Shown: piece by piece, positions 1 through 13,264 of the stretch
How positions within the stretch are numbered: the first letter of the stretch is position 1
How the letters are laid out: every line of letters begins with the position of its first letter
Assembly (NCBI RefSeq): GCF_026212465.1
Contig: NC_080050.1
Coordinates: 29,004,570-29,068,569, forward strand
Length of the DNA: 64,000 nt
Direction of reading: 5' to 3'
Source: Amaranthus tricolor
Taxonomy: Eukaryota > Streptophyta > Magnoliopsida > Caryophyllales > Amaranthaceae
Program-made: the position numbers and the translations under genes
The notes under the pieces: model-generated
Told to the model about the DNA's origin: nothing
The model's input: only the letters and a program-made list of their open reading frames with translations
Database searches by the model: none

Positions 1-884
1 CCACCTGTTCTCCTATAATTACCAAAAACGACAAATCAATCCATATTCCATACAACACTCGGATGCAAGGGAAGCTAAAATTTTGGATAACTTTAGTTCT
101 GAACATGTGTAAAATGTCTGAAATGTATATTATTTTTAAAATTAAAATGACTTAAATTATTTTATGAAGTATATTTTGTAGTATTTTTGATTTAATTTAA
201 TTATTTTTTATTTATAGATTAGATCCTAAAATATTAAAAGCATATAATATAAATATTACCTAAATTTTTTGAGAAATTGTGCTCCATCTAAGTCATTAGT
301 TTAGTAACATAATTTTTGGTTTTTTAGAACATCTCATATGTATTGCTTAGTAAATAAACTCATATTTATCTTTTTATATCATTCAAAGAAAATCATTCTC
401 ACCGATTTGTGGTATATATAAATTTTCCCTACACTTATTTTCAAGGCATTAATCTAGTAAATGTGAGTAGTTACATATAGTTGTAGCAAAGACATAAAAA
501 TTATTAAGAATATAATTTAGAATAACATCATAGAATTTAAAATTGGGTGTTTGCTAAACAGTTGATAGAATTTATTAGTTTATTGGATGAATCAAACTAG
601 TTAAACATATTTGATAAAATAACTTATTTAAACAATTTATTGAAATCAATTAGTCGAATTTCTTCTAAAAAAAATCAATTAGTTGAATTATATATTAATA
701 TCATTTGGTCAAATTAATTAATTACTTTAATCAGCTATTAGCTATTAGCTATCTCTATATTTTATTCTCTTTTTCTCAACACCAAACTTTAACACCAACA
801 TAGATTTATCAATGGAAAAAACTTCATTTTCATAAACCATGTTACCTCAATATAATAACACCCAAGTTATCCATTGCATTTTCA
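1..884. other. AT-rich intergenic spacer
   Basis: No open frame of note and no recognisable gene. Around 540-760 there is degenerate sequence rich in 'TTGGTCAAATTAATTAA' and 'AGCTATTAGCTATTAGCTA' type words. It resembles the decayed MITE-like stretches at 2100-2400 and 10200-10460, but I cannot define ends. Confidence 0.6.
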
Positions 885-2700
<1,816 letters not shown>

Positions 2701-2713
2701 AACAATAATGGCA

Positions 2714-2720
2714 TATAAAA
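2714..2720 (+). promoter_or_regulatory. TATA box of the FLZ gene
   Basis: TATAAAA in the context GGCATATAAAAGGACC, about 170 bp before the ATG at 2887. It is followed by a CT-rich 5' leader (CTCTCTCCCTCTCTCTC around 2826-2845). Position and context are typical of a plant core promoter; the transcription start would fall near 2745-2750. Confidence 0.7.
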
Positions 2721-2886
2721 GGACCATATGTAGTCCTCCTTCACTTGACAAACCAACGGCTGAGATCCACTCTTTGATTCTTTCATTTTCTCACTCTATT
2801 AGACTACTCTGTATCTCCATTTCCACTTTCTCTCCCTCTCTCTCTTCCCAACCCATTGCTTTAGAGAGAGAAAGTGAGGATCCAAG

Positions 2887-5800
2887 ATGATGCTGGGAAA
2901 GAGGCGGCGCTACCCTATAAAGAGGACTACCAGTATGACCAACTTCTCTTTTGATGATCTATCTGTCGTGCTCCCTCCACCATCAGATCAAAATCATCAT
3001 CATGCAGTTGTAGATCATCAAAAGGTGATGGGATTTGCTTCACCAAGACCCATACATAGACGAAATTCAGCTGATTTTAATATCAATAATCATAGTTCGT
3101 CAAATACTTTTCTCAGAACTTGCTCGCTCTGCAACCGTATGTTGGCACCTGGCCGTGATATCTTCATGTACAGGTATACTCCTACTAGTTACTACTGCTC
3201 TGTATGTCAATTTGATTTGAATTTATGTTTAGCATATGGATTTTATGCGGTATACCTCCATTACTGATTGTCGATTTGATTTTTATTTTTTATCTTTTAT
3301 TTTTGGTGTTTGTTCGATGCGTAATGATTTGAAATTTCGAATCCATGATTGTTCATGTATTTATTCATTCACCTGCAGACTACAAGTATGTTATATGGAT
3401 TTGAAATTTCGGTAAAAAAAAAAACTCCGATGTGGTTTCTGAAATTTAATTTTAAGGAGTTTACTTCTGTTTTGCGAGGGATTCTGTAATGATTTCTTTT
3501 GCTAGAGTATTTATTAAAAAAAAAAAAAAGATTTTAATTGTTGATTTTTTTCGACGTTAAAATATTTTTTAATTTTACAATTAGATTTTTGGAAATCTAC
3601 TACTCAAAAATAATGGACAATAATTTTAAATTTGATGATAAAATTTATTAAAACGAATATATAAATTTTTTTATTTGATTTCAAGACAGATCACTATAGA
3701 ATTTTCGGTGCTGTAAATGGTTGCGATTATTCCTTGATTTTTGGGTCAAATTATGCAAAGGATTCCTATTGGTTAGCTTTAGATTCCATGATTCCATCCC
3801 TATATTAAATAAAGAAAATAAATAGATTAATTTCGTCGTTTTGGGGAAGAAATAAATAAGTAAAACTCAAAGGATTAGAGTATTAAATTTGGCCTGATGA
3901 GTTCATTCATTGATTCTCTCTGTAACAAGTGGAGTGATTTTCATGTTATTGATTTGTCTTCGAATACACAACTTCTTGTGAGACGGGATCTCTTTGTGAG
4001 ATTATCTTTAATTAAGTCGTGTTTTTAAATATTGTATATAAATATTAAGAATGATGTAAATTGACATTTAAAATATTAAAAGTATACATTAAAAATAATA
4101 TAAGTAGGTATTAAAAATATAGTAAGTAGGCATTAATCTTTAATGAGTTGGACTTGAAATACGTCTCTCAAAGAGACGGTCTCTCAAGAGATTAGCTGTT
4201 TTGAATATTAATGACTTTATTTTGATTTTGCTATATAATATATAAAATTTTAATTTTAATTTCAATACTTTAAATAATTCTGCAAATAAAAATATTTTGG
4301 AACTAACTTATTTTCTTTGATTAAATAATGTAAAACAAATATTTTAGTCCTATGGGGTGAATGGGTCTAAAACGCAATAATTAGTGTGATTTTAATGGAA
4401 GAATGTATATTAATTTGTAAGTGTCTTTATGTGCCAAAAATTAGGAGTCATTTTCTCACTCTCAATAATTTCAGACCCCATTAGTTTTGATTTGTACAAA
4501 GATTCATAAATTGCTCATTATTATTTTACCAAAATTATGATTCATTATTAGCTTTTCTTTTTCCACAAATCACAATACTTTCCCATTCATGATGTCAACT
4601 TTCATTGGAGAAATTATGTTTTTTTTCCTTAAGTTTAAACTAATTTTTTGTTTTTATAAATTTAAACATTCACTCCTCTTGCTTGGCTCTTTGTGTAATT
4701 TTTGTTTGCAATACCAAAATAAGGGAGGGTATTTTCCAAATTAGCAATCATATAAATGTCAAAGGCCTAAGGTTAATATAAAATAGAAGTACAATATTAT
4801 TTGATAAATAGTATTTCCGACATTCAATATTCAAGAAAGAAATATAATTATTTGTTTACTTCTCTTATTGATTATTTGAGATTATGTTGATTAATTTAAG
4901 ATTATAAAAAATTACTTTAAGACTAAAAAATGATTATTTAAAAACTTACTACTGATCAGGATCACTTTAAGACTACATTAATTCTTAAATGAGACGGTCT
5001 CAATGTAAGATTATTTTTATTGGGCCGAGTCAATACACACTTTTTGTTTTAAAGTGATCACTTATAACGTTAGAGTGAACACTAATAATTTTAAGAAAAT
5101 CAATTTTTATAGTTTTAGAGTGATTACTTATAACCTTAAAACGATCACTTACGATTTTAAAATAATCAATTAAAAAAAGGAAAATTATCAGGAATAATAC
5201 AACTTTTTGCTTATTTTCCTACAATAATACTAACTTTTGATTAACCATGAATAATACCAATTTGAGGGGTGTTTTCCTAGAATATACCTAACATGTTAAA
5301 AATCAAACTATAGGAGATTATATGACAAAAAGATTTTGTAAATTAGTTAATAAACTAAAATTGGTATTATTCTAGGAAAAAAACCCTTAAGTTGGTATCA
5401 TTCATGGTTAATCAATAGTTGGTATTATTGTAGGAAAATTAATAAAAAGTTGTATTATTTACGGTAATTTTTCCTTAAAGAAATGAACTAATATATGGGT
5501 CATATCATGGTGAGACAGTCTCATAAGTGGTTATAATTTTTAAGTGATCACTTTAAGACAATAAATATATATTGAGTCAACCCTATGAAAATTGTCTCAC
5601 CATAACACTGTCTCATTTAAGTGATTACTTTAAGACAATAAATACACCCATTAATTTAACCAATGTTGATTGCATCCAAATTTTGTATCCTTTGTCTCGT
5701 CTTTTTTTTGTTTGCTTCCAATTGCATTAAGTAAATTATAGAATATAAAATATATCAAATTAAATAAAATAAGGACGTCCATTTACTTACTCTATAAATT

Positions 5801-6129
5801 GCTACAATAATATTGAACACAAAAATTCACACACAAAGGTACTATTCCATTGAGTCACCTATTTTAATTTTTAGCCATAAATCAAAATTTTTCTTTAATT
5901 TTCATTTACATATTTAATTTATATTTTTATTTCATCTCTATATTTCTCCATCCCGTTTTCACTCTATTTGTAATCGTACAGAGGGGATACTGCATATTGC
6001 AGTCTGGAGTGCCGGCAGCAGCAAATGACACAAGATGAATGGAGGGAAAAAGATTCTAAGTCTGCAACTAAATCTCACCATCCTCCTCCAGTCTCTTCTA
6101 CTACTGCCGAGTCCATCGCCGCGTTGTAG
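2887..6129 (+). CDS. FLZ-type (DUF581) zinc-finger protein
   Basis: Two coding exons, 2887-3173 and 5982-6129, joined across a 2.8-kb GT-AG intron and giving 144 residues. The intron splits the Arg codon that precedes GDTAYCSLECR. The FLZ zinc finger lies at about residues 75-112: FLRTCSLC, then DIFMYR, then GDTAYCSLECR, with the metal-binding cysteines at 79, 82, 102 and 106. The protein begins MMLGKRRRYP, and the first of two adjacent ATGs was taken as start. Residues 1-70 are low complexity and include a His-rich run. FLZ proteins are plant-specific adaptors known to bind SnRK1 kinase subunits; that role is family knowledge. I cannot assign the paralogue. The intron holds copies of the GAGACGG repeat family, and the tail ends Ser/Thr/Pro-rich. 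Confidence 0.9.
3968..4197. repeat. GAGACGG-family MITE copy in the FLZ intron
   Basis: Begins near TTCTTGTGAGACGGGATCTC and ends near AAGAGACGGTCTCTCAAGAGA. The interior has short repeated units of the form 'AAAAATATAGTAAGTAGGCATTA'. The same interior and end appear around 20640-23560, so both copies belong to one dispersed non-autonomous family. Confidence 0.6.
4983..5640. repeat. GAGACGG-family MITE copy, interrupted by a foldback MITE
   Basis: Ends carry ATGAGACGGTCTCA (near 4990) and CACTGTCTCATTTAAG (near 5610). The interior repeats the words AGTGATCACTTATAA and TTTTAAAGTGATCACTT, as in the copies at 25190-25540, 53262-53512 and 61065-61265. A separate 300-bp foldback element (5177-5476) interrupts it. 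Confidence 0.6.
5177..5476. mobile_element. Foldback MITE with ~110-bp terminal inverted repeats
   Basis: The left arm starts AAGGAAAATTATCAGGAATA and the right arm, read in reverse, starts AAGGAAAAATTACCGTAAAT. They stay alignable for roughly 110 bases each, through matching words such as TAATACAACTTTTT, CCTACAATAATAC and TTGATTAACCATGAAT. Only about 80 bp lie between the arms. There is no coding capacity. Target-site duplication is unclear (TTAAA-like on both sides). Confidence 0.75.
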
Positions 6130-6900
6130 GCTTTTTTCTTAATAAAACGACGAGTTTCATTCTTACCTTTTTTTTTTTCAGAATTATAAATCAAATGTAA
6201 TGTACTCAATGTTTCAATATTTGGGAAGTTTGGGAGGGACAAATTTGTCAAATATCATTGGCATATGGTCCCTTAAACTTTGGCCAAGCCTACTTCATTA
6301 CTCATTACTCATTATTGTATTTGTAATGCATGATTTTTGGATATATTTTTTAGGTTTTATTTTGTGTATATATTTATGCTCAATTCTACTTATTGCTTTG
6401 CTACATACTAGAATAAACACTCTAATAAATAAAGGTCTTTCTCTTCTGAAAAGGCCTCAGAGATATTGAATTTATTACTGAATCGGTTTAGTCACGTGTG
6501 AGGTTGCTGGACTTGATGTTAGGTACCGACACGTCCATTTAAGTATATATAAATAAATTGTAATGTGAAAACAATCATTGGACGTTTTTGGGCATTATAT
6601 ACCAAAATTATATAGCTACTAACTTACTATGTCAATCGTAACCTAATGAGCACCTTACCACCTAGTATATATACTCCAATAATGCAAAGTTTTTAGGTAA
6701 AAGTAAAACAAATTTTAAATGCATTGTAACGGAGAGAAGTAAAGAAAGTAGTAGTAAGTAATTTAGTATATATTTTTTGAATATATTATTATTATTATTA
6801 TTATTATTACTACTATTATTATTTATTAAAAGATAGACTGAAGAAATAAAATGATTACATGAGAATTAAATATATGATCTTTCCTAGAAATTTAGTAGCT
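6130..6900. other. Intergenic spacer 3' of the FLZ gene
   Basis: Contains the FLZ 3' UTR and an (ATT)n microsatellite at about 6784-6825. No gene recognised; the open frame near 6200-6469 is AT-rich and hydrophobic without family resemblance. Confidence 0.6.
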
Positions 6901-7017
6901 ACGTCTCTTTTTTTTCTCGAGTCGGGGGACTCCTTTGGCCGCGCTCTCCTTTATGGGTATGAGTTGCCTCCGCCCTACCCTCTTCAGACTCTGTCCATAG
7001 TTTTTCTAGGTATCCAA
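6901..7017 (+). mobile_element. SINE-like fragment, copy 1
   Basis: Shares the sequence order 'gagtcg..ggactcctttggccgc..ctcctttatgggtatgagttgcc..ccctccccagac..catagtttttcta' with two copies in acetyl-CoA carboxylase introns (37321-37446 and 38371-38505). This copy lacks the 3' 'ACTGGGTATGATGATGAT' tail. I recognise the module as a dispersed plant SINE-type repeat but cannot name the family. Confidence 0.55.
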
Positions 7018-7527
7018 AAGACATAACAAATGCAAATTCCATAACACATGCATGTAATATTAAGTCATACATTTCATCCAAATAAAAGGAGAGTATTAGG
7101 TTTAGGTCATATAATGTAACCCTACCATCAACCCAACGGTTGCTTAGCTAATATTAGTAGGACCAAATGAGTATTACCATTAATTAATTCCATGTCATCT
7201 ATGATTATTTTGCTAGGAACATATTAAATTTTAAAAATAGGTCAGTGCAATTCAAATTAGGACAAAATTAATATGTATCTTATAAATTACTATTAAAATC
7301 AATTATACTGAAATAATAGGCATAAATTACTCCATAAGTTTATAAATTAAGTAATATATTCTTTTTATTCTTTGTTGTGAGACAAAACACATATGGAAGT
7401 CAATAGACACTTTACCACTTCTCCTCACATTTGGGTATCTAAGAATTTTAGCCCAATAGAAAAATACAAACTTATTGAAAAACACAAATTGTTGTATGAG
7501 AAGGTCTGATCGAGAGAGACGCCTTAT
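7018..7527. other. Intergenic spacer
   Basis: AT-rich, no gene and no defined repeat recognised. Confidence 0.5.
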
Positions 7528-7720
7528 ATATGTGTTGGGATGAGTTATCCCACATCGATAAATTGAAAATGGTGTGCACCCTTTATAAGCTATTAGAGAC
7601 CTTTTTCCCATTGCCATATGGTTTTGGGATGGTATATATCTCCTTGGCTTATGAAGTGTGTGCACTTGTGTCCCCCTGTTAATATGCTGGCATTCACAAT
7701 AAGTCTAGCCTAATTTAACA

Positions 7721-7732
7721 TGGTATCAGAGC
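7721..7732 (+). other. Primer-binding site of the TRIM
   Basis: TGGTATCAGAGC directly after the left LTR; this is the canonical plant initiator-tRNA-Met primer site. Confidence 0.9.
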
Positions 7733-7805
7733 TGATGGTTCGATCAACAATTAAAAAAATGGTAGGTTCCAAAAGAATGGCGTTCCTACCCTAATTGATT
7801 ACTCC

Positions 7806-7836
7806 CACATGCGAACTTGACGGGGGTTCGCATGTG
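7806..7836. repeat. Perfect 11-bp inverted repeat inside the TRIM
   Basis: CACATGCGAAC (7806-7816) and GTTCGCATGTG (7826-7836) are exact reverse complements separated by 9 nt. They lie directly before the polypurine tract of the TRIM, so the RNA should form a stable hairpin. Confidence 0.9.
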
Positions 7837-8037
7837 AGGGGGGGTGTTGGGATGAGTTATCCCACATCGATAAATTAAAAATGGCGTGCACGTTTTATAA
7901 GCTATTAGAGACCTTCTTCCCATTGTCATATGGTTTTGGGATGGTATATATCTCCTTGGCTTATGAAGTGTGTGCACTTGTGTCCCCCTGTTAATATGCT
8001 GGCATTCACAAGAAGTCCAGCCTAATTTAACAATATG

Positions 8038-9821
8038 AGTTAAATAGTCTATCTAATACATATTATATACATATACTCTCACAAGACTAGCTTTTGAAAC
8101 ATTCAATTAAAGGAATCTTAACTAGTGATTTGATTAAATGTCGAGTTATAAAGGCCTAATTAAGAACAAATCGAGCTTTGACATTATGCTAGAATTTTAA
8201 ATAGACATCTGGGTAATCAAAACAAGAAGGAGAATAAAGAACCCACTTACAAGCCTAAAAAAGATTCACAACAAAAATTAATTTATAGTAGTATAACTTC
8301 TCTTTCTCCGATATATGATAATTCAAATATAGGCAACAATAAACATTTTAACGACAACAACAAAACCATGCATAAATTTCATTATAATTTTCTAATTTTA
8401 GATTATTTTTAGAGCAATTTTTGTTGACAATAATCAGGATTATAATAAACATAAATTACTATATGCTATACGTTTTGATACATGTATATTATAAAGTCAA
8501 AAAAGAACACTGAATAACAAGATTTTAACCTGAATCTTAAATAGTATCTCCAAATAAAACTTGTTCAATTACATAATCAGATAATATTATTGATTTAAAA
8601 ATGTATCATAATTCATATTTTAACTAATATTTTCAATTGTCTCCCTCTATTTCTATCTTAAAATAATATTGGCTTTTATCAACTATTTTATTGTTATTTA
8701 AAGGGTGTTTGGTTTGATGAAAAAAAAATTTCGGTGAGAAAACAAATGATATTATTTGGTTTTCTTTTGTTTAATTTTTTTTTTTGATAGAAAACCTTTT
8801 AAGGAAAATAAATTGTTGAGAATGGAATAGTGGAATTATTAATTTCCTTCGGAGAAAATTGTTTACAAAGTGATAAAAATACTTTTTTACATATTAATTT
8901 TTTCATTAAAACGTTTTCTTCGAAATTAAACACTCCTCATGAGCTGATCCCATAAACTAGTTGCCATTTCCTTTGAATACAATCTAGACGAAGCATTAAT
9001 TTTTGTACTTTCTATTTCTTTCTATTTGTCCACTAAAATAATTTTAACGCAAGGAGAGAGAAAATTAAATATAATTTTTGAGGGATATAGTGAAAATAAT
9101 ATATATTTTCAAATTTTCATATAATTAAAATATTTTTTTTATGATACATGTTTATTGATATTGAGGTGCAAAATTTATTACTTAAAAAACGTAAAAAGTA
9201 AGGTGAACAAATAAAATGACTGAAATATTATTTTATAAGGGGAAACAACTTTATTCTGAATTTGCTTACATTTGACAATTTCATAAATCTTTAAAAAGAT
9301 GGTCTATTAGGAAGCAACTTAAAGCAAATTAATGGTGATATTAATTATATGTTTGCTTGTAATTGCTGAAATCACATTCTACTTTACTTTAATTAAATTA
9401 ATTAAGCATGATTAGTATCTAATTGTATACTCAATCATCTTATCTTAACTTTAAGAAGTCATCAAAGTGACTCAGCTAAGAAAAGGAAACATTAAAAGGC
9501 TTTTACTTGAATAGAATAGTAACCACTATTCATCAATCAATTTTATTTTTACAATTTTTTTCGATAGGCGACAACATAAAGAAAAATATAATTAAGCGGA
9601 ATCTTGTATGTAATTTGCAAATATATATAAAATGTAATATAATTTCCAACAACTAAAATGGTCGAAATTATGTACTTTAGCCTGATAGCAATAGGTTTTG
9701 ATACTTTGATAGCTGTAATTTGCAAATTATTAAAAAATATTTTATAAAAATAAAATGACGATGTATGCAATTGTCTCCTGATTCAATAGATTCTGATCCT
9801 ATTAGTTGTTAATTATATTCC
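8038..9821. other. Intergenic spacer
   Basis: No gene seen. A MITE-like stretch at about 8700-8938 starts AAGGGTGTTTGGTTTGATGA and ends TTCGAAATTAAACACTCCT. The ends are weakly inverted relative to each other, but no duplication is visible. Confidence 0.5.
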
Positions 9822-10030
9822 TATGAGCTAAGCACAAATTAACTTTAGGGTTTAAAAAGGATTAATGATGTTGAATCAACTATATAAGTCTTGATATATG
9901 TATTTAAAAATCCTGTATTATTGGAAGTATGATGTCAACTTTGGAGGAGATTTTGTATTACTATTAGGAAGTGGTGTTAAGTCATAAACCTAAATTACAA
10001 AACTTAATTGTTGCTAATTTGATGGTTAAT
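9822..10030 (+). repeat. Local direct duplication, copy A
   Basis: Shares an ordered series of words with 10511-10750: GAGCTAAGCA, GGGTTTAAAAAGGATTAA, TGTATTTAA, ATTGGAAGTATGA, TTTTGGAGGAG and CATAAACCTAAATTAC. The copies are diverged and differ by indels, so the duplication is old. Confidence 0.7.
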
Positions 10031-10199
10031 GATGTATGAACCGAAAAAAATAGTATCATATGTCGACATTTACATTAACATAATTTATATCAAATATAAT
10101 TTACAAATTAATTAAAAGTATTTTAAAATAAATTTATTAATATTATGATGTAACATTGGGCCCTAAATTTAAGATTTGAACAATGCAAGGCTTTCAAAA

Positions 10200-10460
10200 T
10201 GTGGTTGTATGACTAATCAAAAGTTTATAAAAATATTTGGTAAATGACTTTTAAGTCAAAAATAAAAAACTTAAATTTTTTTCTAATAAACATATTACAA
10301 CTCAAAAATATTTTTTACCAAACATCCTTAAACAATTAGCTTATACAGTTGGCTCATCAGCCAATACTTTAAGCTGATCAAATAAGCCAAAACTTTTAGT
10401 TAATAGCTTCAACTAATACTTCAATTAATAGTCATTTGTCAAACAATCAGTAAATGTAAG
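10200..10460. repeat. Decayed MITE-like repeat between the duplicated copies
   Basis: Contains TTTGGTAAATGACTTTTAAG on the left and GTCATTTGTCAAACAATCAG on the right, weakly inverted relative to each other. The style resembles the intron repeat at 51836-52420. No clear duplication flanks it. Confidence 0.35.
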
Positions 10461-10510
10461 TCTCCTTCCTCAAATGATATAGTTAATGGATTTTTATTTA
10501 ACTTTATTTC

Positions 10511-10750
10511 TTTAAGCTAAGCATAATAAAACTAATTAGGGTTTAAAAAGGATTAAAGATGTTAATCCAACGATTAAACTTGTCCTATGTATTATTATTT
10601 TTTTAACTTTTGATAGGAATGTAATTATATGTATTTAATAATCTTCTACTATAATTGGAAGTATGACGTACGTCAATTTTGGAGGAGGTGGGTATTAGCC
10701 TATAAACCTAAATTACCAAAATGGATGGCTGTTATTTTAATGGTGAAAGA
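10511..10750 (+). repeat. Local direct duplication, copy B
   Basis: Partner of 9822-10030, about 690 bp downstream in the same orientation. This copy carries an extra inserted segment around 10585-10630. Confidence 0.7.
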
Positions 10751-11699
10751 TGCGATGATGCATGCATGCATGCTTACTAGGGAACAATATTATGTCCACA
10801 TTTATATGTTTTGAATATATATAGAGATTAGAGATGATAAAGAAAAATGATGGAGATAATTTTAATGAATTTTTTTAATACCATTTTTGCATTTAAGGAA
10901 GATAAAAGTTTGAATTTAGACATTACACAAGAAGATGAGAAAGAATGAAATGATCTAAAGGGCAGGCGTGGAAAGAGATATGAAAATTTTAGATTTATAT
11001 GTTGAGATGAAACATTAATATGAATGGAGAAGAATTCATATGAATGACTACTGGAGTCTGGAAATGATCTATTGGATAAGACAAAAATCTTGGAATGTCG
11101 AGTTAAATTATTGACTCATTTAACCTAATTCAACACGACCGATTTTGTATAGTGTATTTGAAAATCGAATTTGAAAATATTATCTAGAATTAATATGAAT
11201 CTAGAATAATAATCTTTTAAGTAAATCTAGTAGAATAATATTTATTAGATAATAGATTAGATTAAGGAAATGAAGAATATGTGAGAATTAAACTAAAAAT
11301 CTTATAATTTTCTTTAAATTAAGGAAATAAAGAACAGGTGAGAATCAAACTAAAAATCTTATATAATTCTCTGGTGGAAAATTCAAACAATCGTTAATAT
11401 ATATGAACAAACCAATACACTCCGATGACATGAGCTGTTTTATGAAGCATATGATCATTTATATCAATTGAAATAATTACAAAATTGTTAATAACTATAA
11501 TATATGAGATAGCGTCGAGGCTAAGAGAATAATGTTGATGTATATTAAGGTTGTACAAAATATGTATTATGGAGAAATAACTAGGATTCAATCATCTTAG
11601 GGGTAACTAAGCCTTTTTCGATTTAAGATGATTCGCATCATAGATTGACATTAAGCATTCTACTATTTGCTATAATACTTGATGAGTTTTCCTTATTCA
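10751..11699. other. Intergenic spacer
   Basis: AT-rich; includes the alternating run GATGCATGCATGCATGC at about 10756-10772. A short direct repeat (AGGAAATAAAGAACAGGTGA / AGGAAATGAAGAATATGTGA) lies at about 11263-11345. No gene recognised. Confidence 0.5.
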
Positions 11700-12170
11700 T
11701 TTGCGAAAATGTTCCAAGTGCATGATATTCACGAATGATATTGTGCATGAAGCGAAAACTAGTGAAGAAATCAATATCAATCTAGACGATAGGATCAGGG
11801 CGATTCTAGAAGGAAAAGGGATGCAATTTGTCACTCTAAAATAGAATACTTACGATGCAATTTTAGTTGGGAAGAACATATAGAAGAAGCTCAAGTGACC
11901 ATAGAGGAAGATGTTGTTGCATCAAAGACCAAATTTATATATTTAAGATTAATAATCCACTGAATTCAAGTTGAATTGCTTCAATGGAGAGCAACCACTT
12001 GGGTGATGTGTTATAGGAGAGTAAATTCTACGGAGTTCTACTCCGACCTCCCTAGTTGTATGGGACAAAGTGTTGACCACTTAAGAGGATATATAAGCAT
12101 AAATCAAATTGAATGTTAAAGTGAATGTGTGGACACATAATGATGGATAAGGTTACCTATAAATCTATTT
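11700..12170 (+). mobile_element. Decayed LINE reverse-transcriptase fragment
   Basis: Translation across frames gives the recognisable order of a plant LINE RT C-terminus. CMIFTNDIVHEAKTSEEIN is a damaged version of the xADDIVL catalytic block. It is followed by EGKGMQF, VELLQWRATTWVMC, GKFYGVLLRPP, LYGTKC and MCGHIMMDKV. Frameshifts and stops interrupt it, so it is non-functional. Only the last part of the RT/thumb region survives; no endonuclease domain and no poly-A tail were found. Confidence 0.75.
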
Positions 12171-12910
12171 TAGATTCTAATTAGTAACTGAATATGTAAG
12201 CAAATAGTAGAATAAAAATTATTAGATTTAATTTTATTCAAGATCCTTGATGCACCAAACTTGTTGGGGCTAAGTTTAAAATTTTCAAATTTTATACATT
12301 GGAGTTTGAGTCCGAGTAAAATAAAAAAGTCTAGATATGCCTTAGTGAAACAGTTTTAAATTTTGGAGAAAGTTATGCTTAGCTAAATTCTTCATCATTA
12401 TACCCAATGTCCCGCTTGGAAGCAGAGTATGAATGAGGGGAGATGACGTATAATCGATACCCATACTCCCTTTACATGAAGGACTAGAGGAAAGCAGTCG
12501 ATTTTACCCCAAACATGTAGAAGCCCTACATAAAAGGATATGAATGACGACATTTTCACAAATAAACAACTGCTGAAAAGAAAAAAAAAGAAGGTAAGAA
12601 GCAACAAGAAGACAACTAAAGAAACTACCAGTAATCTAAAATATGAATCTGACGTCTCCAACTATTCCTATCCCTAATCAGGTCTACGGAGAGAAGCATC
12701 TCACTTATATGATATGAAATATCAAGAGTTGGTTTAGGTTTTGGAAAAACAAAAATGTTGAAATGTGTAAATGTGTGAAAAGATATGAAATGTGTGAGAA
12801 TTAGTGGAGACTAACTGACTAAGAGTGTGGGATGATTTTTCAAAAATAGAAATGTATTAGTTATTTTGAAGAAGGCTATGCTTAGGTGAGTAATATCTTA
12901 CAAATTAAGG
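12171..12910. other. Intergenic spacer with unclassified repeat debris
   Basis: No gene recognised. The minus-strand open frame at 12398-12661 is Phe/Leu/Val-rich and has no family resemblance I can name. Confidence 0.4.
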
Positions 12911-13052
12911 TACAGTCAGTCTCCTGAGACGTCTCTCAGACCTAATCTATCAAAACTTATTGCCTATTATTATTTAACATTTTCTTTTATCGGCCGATCA
13001 AATTAGAGATGGTCTCTCAAAAAGAGCGTCTCTCACAAGAATTTGTGTTTAA
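12911..13052. repeat. Short GAGACGG-family MITE copy 3' of LFR
   Basis: Runs from GTCTCCTGAGACGTCTCTCAG to AAGAGCGTCTCTCACAAGAA. Both ends are GAGAC/GTCTC-rich and inverted relative to each other. It lies about 210 bp beyond the LFR stop codon. Confidence 0.6.
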
Positions 13053-13264
13053 GGTATACTCCTTAATGCGTGCGTGAGCCTCGTGTATTCTTGATTCTTG
13101 GGACAAGTTCTGTCATAAAGTCAGGCCTTGCAATATTGAGTTGAGTGTTGATTATACAAATAATAACTTAATTCATTACATTGACATGATTCATCAACAC
13201 ACCAAAACAAAGGGTCATGGTGTAGATTTAAAGCCACATCCTATAATCTAGAGGAGGAAATCTA

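Larger units (their letters stand above)
7533..8032 (+). mobile_element. Intact TRIM retrotransposon (188-bp LTRs)
   Basis: Two direct repeats of 188 bp, 7533-7720 and 7845-8032, both starting TGTTGGGATGAG and ending TTTAACA. The left LTR is followed immediately by TGGTATCAGAGC (7721-7732), the standard plant primer-binding site complementary to initiator methionine tRNA. A G-rich polypurine tract (GTGAGGGGGGG, about 7834-7844) abuts the right LTR. A 5-bp target-site duplication ATATG flanks the element (7528-7532 and 8033-8037). The internal region is only 124 bp and non-coding, which defines a terminal-repeat retrotransposon in miniature. The LTRs are nearly identical, so insertion is recent on an evolutionary scale. 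Confidence 0.93.

Noticed and set aside
7327..7977. Two similar minus-strand frames starting MHTLHKPRRYIPSQNH
   Set aside because: They are the antisense translation of the two LTRs of the TRIM at 7533-8032, not paralogous small genes.
7533..8032. Possibility that the TRIM is a Cassandra element with a 5S rRNA domain
   Set aside because: The LTRs lack 5S-type A-box and C-box sequence such as GGGTGACCTCCTGGG.
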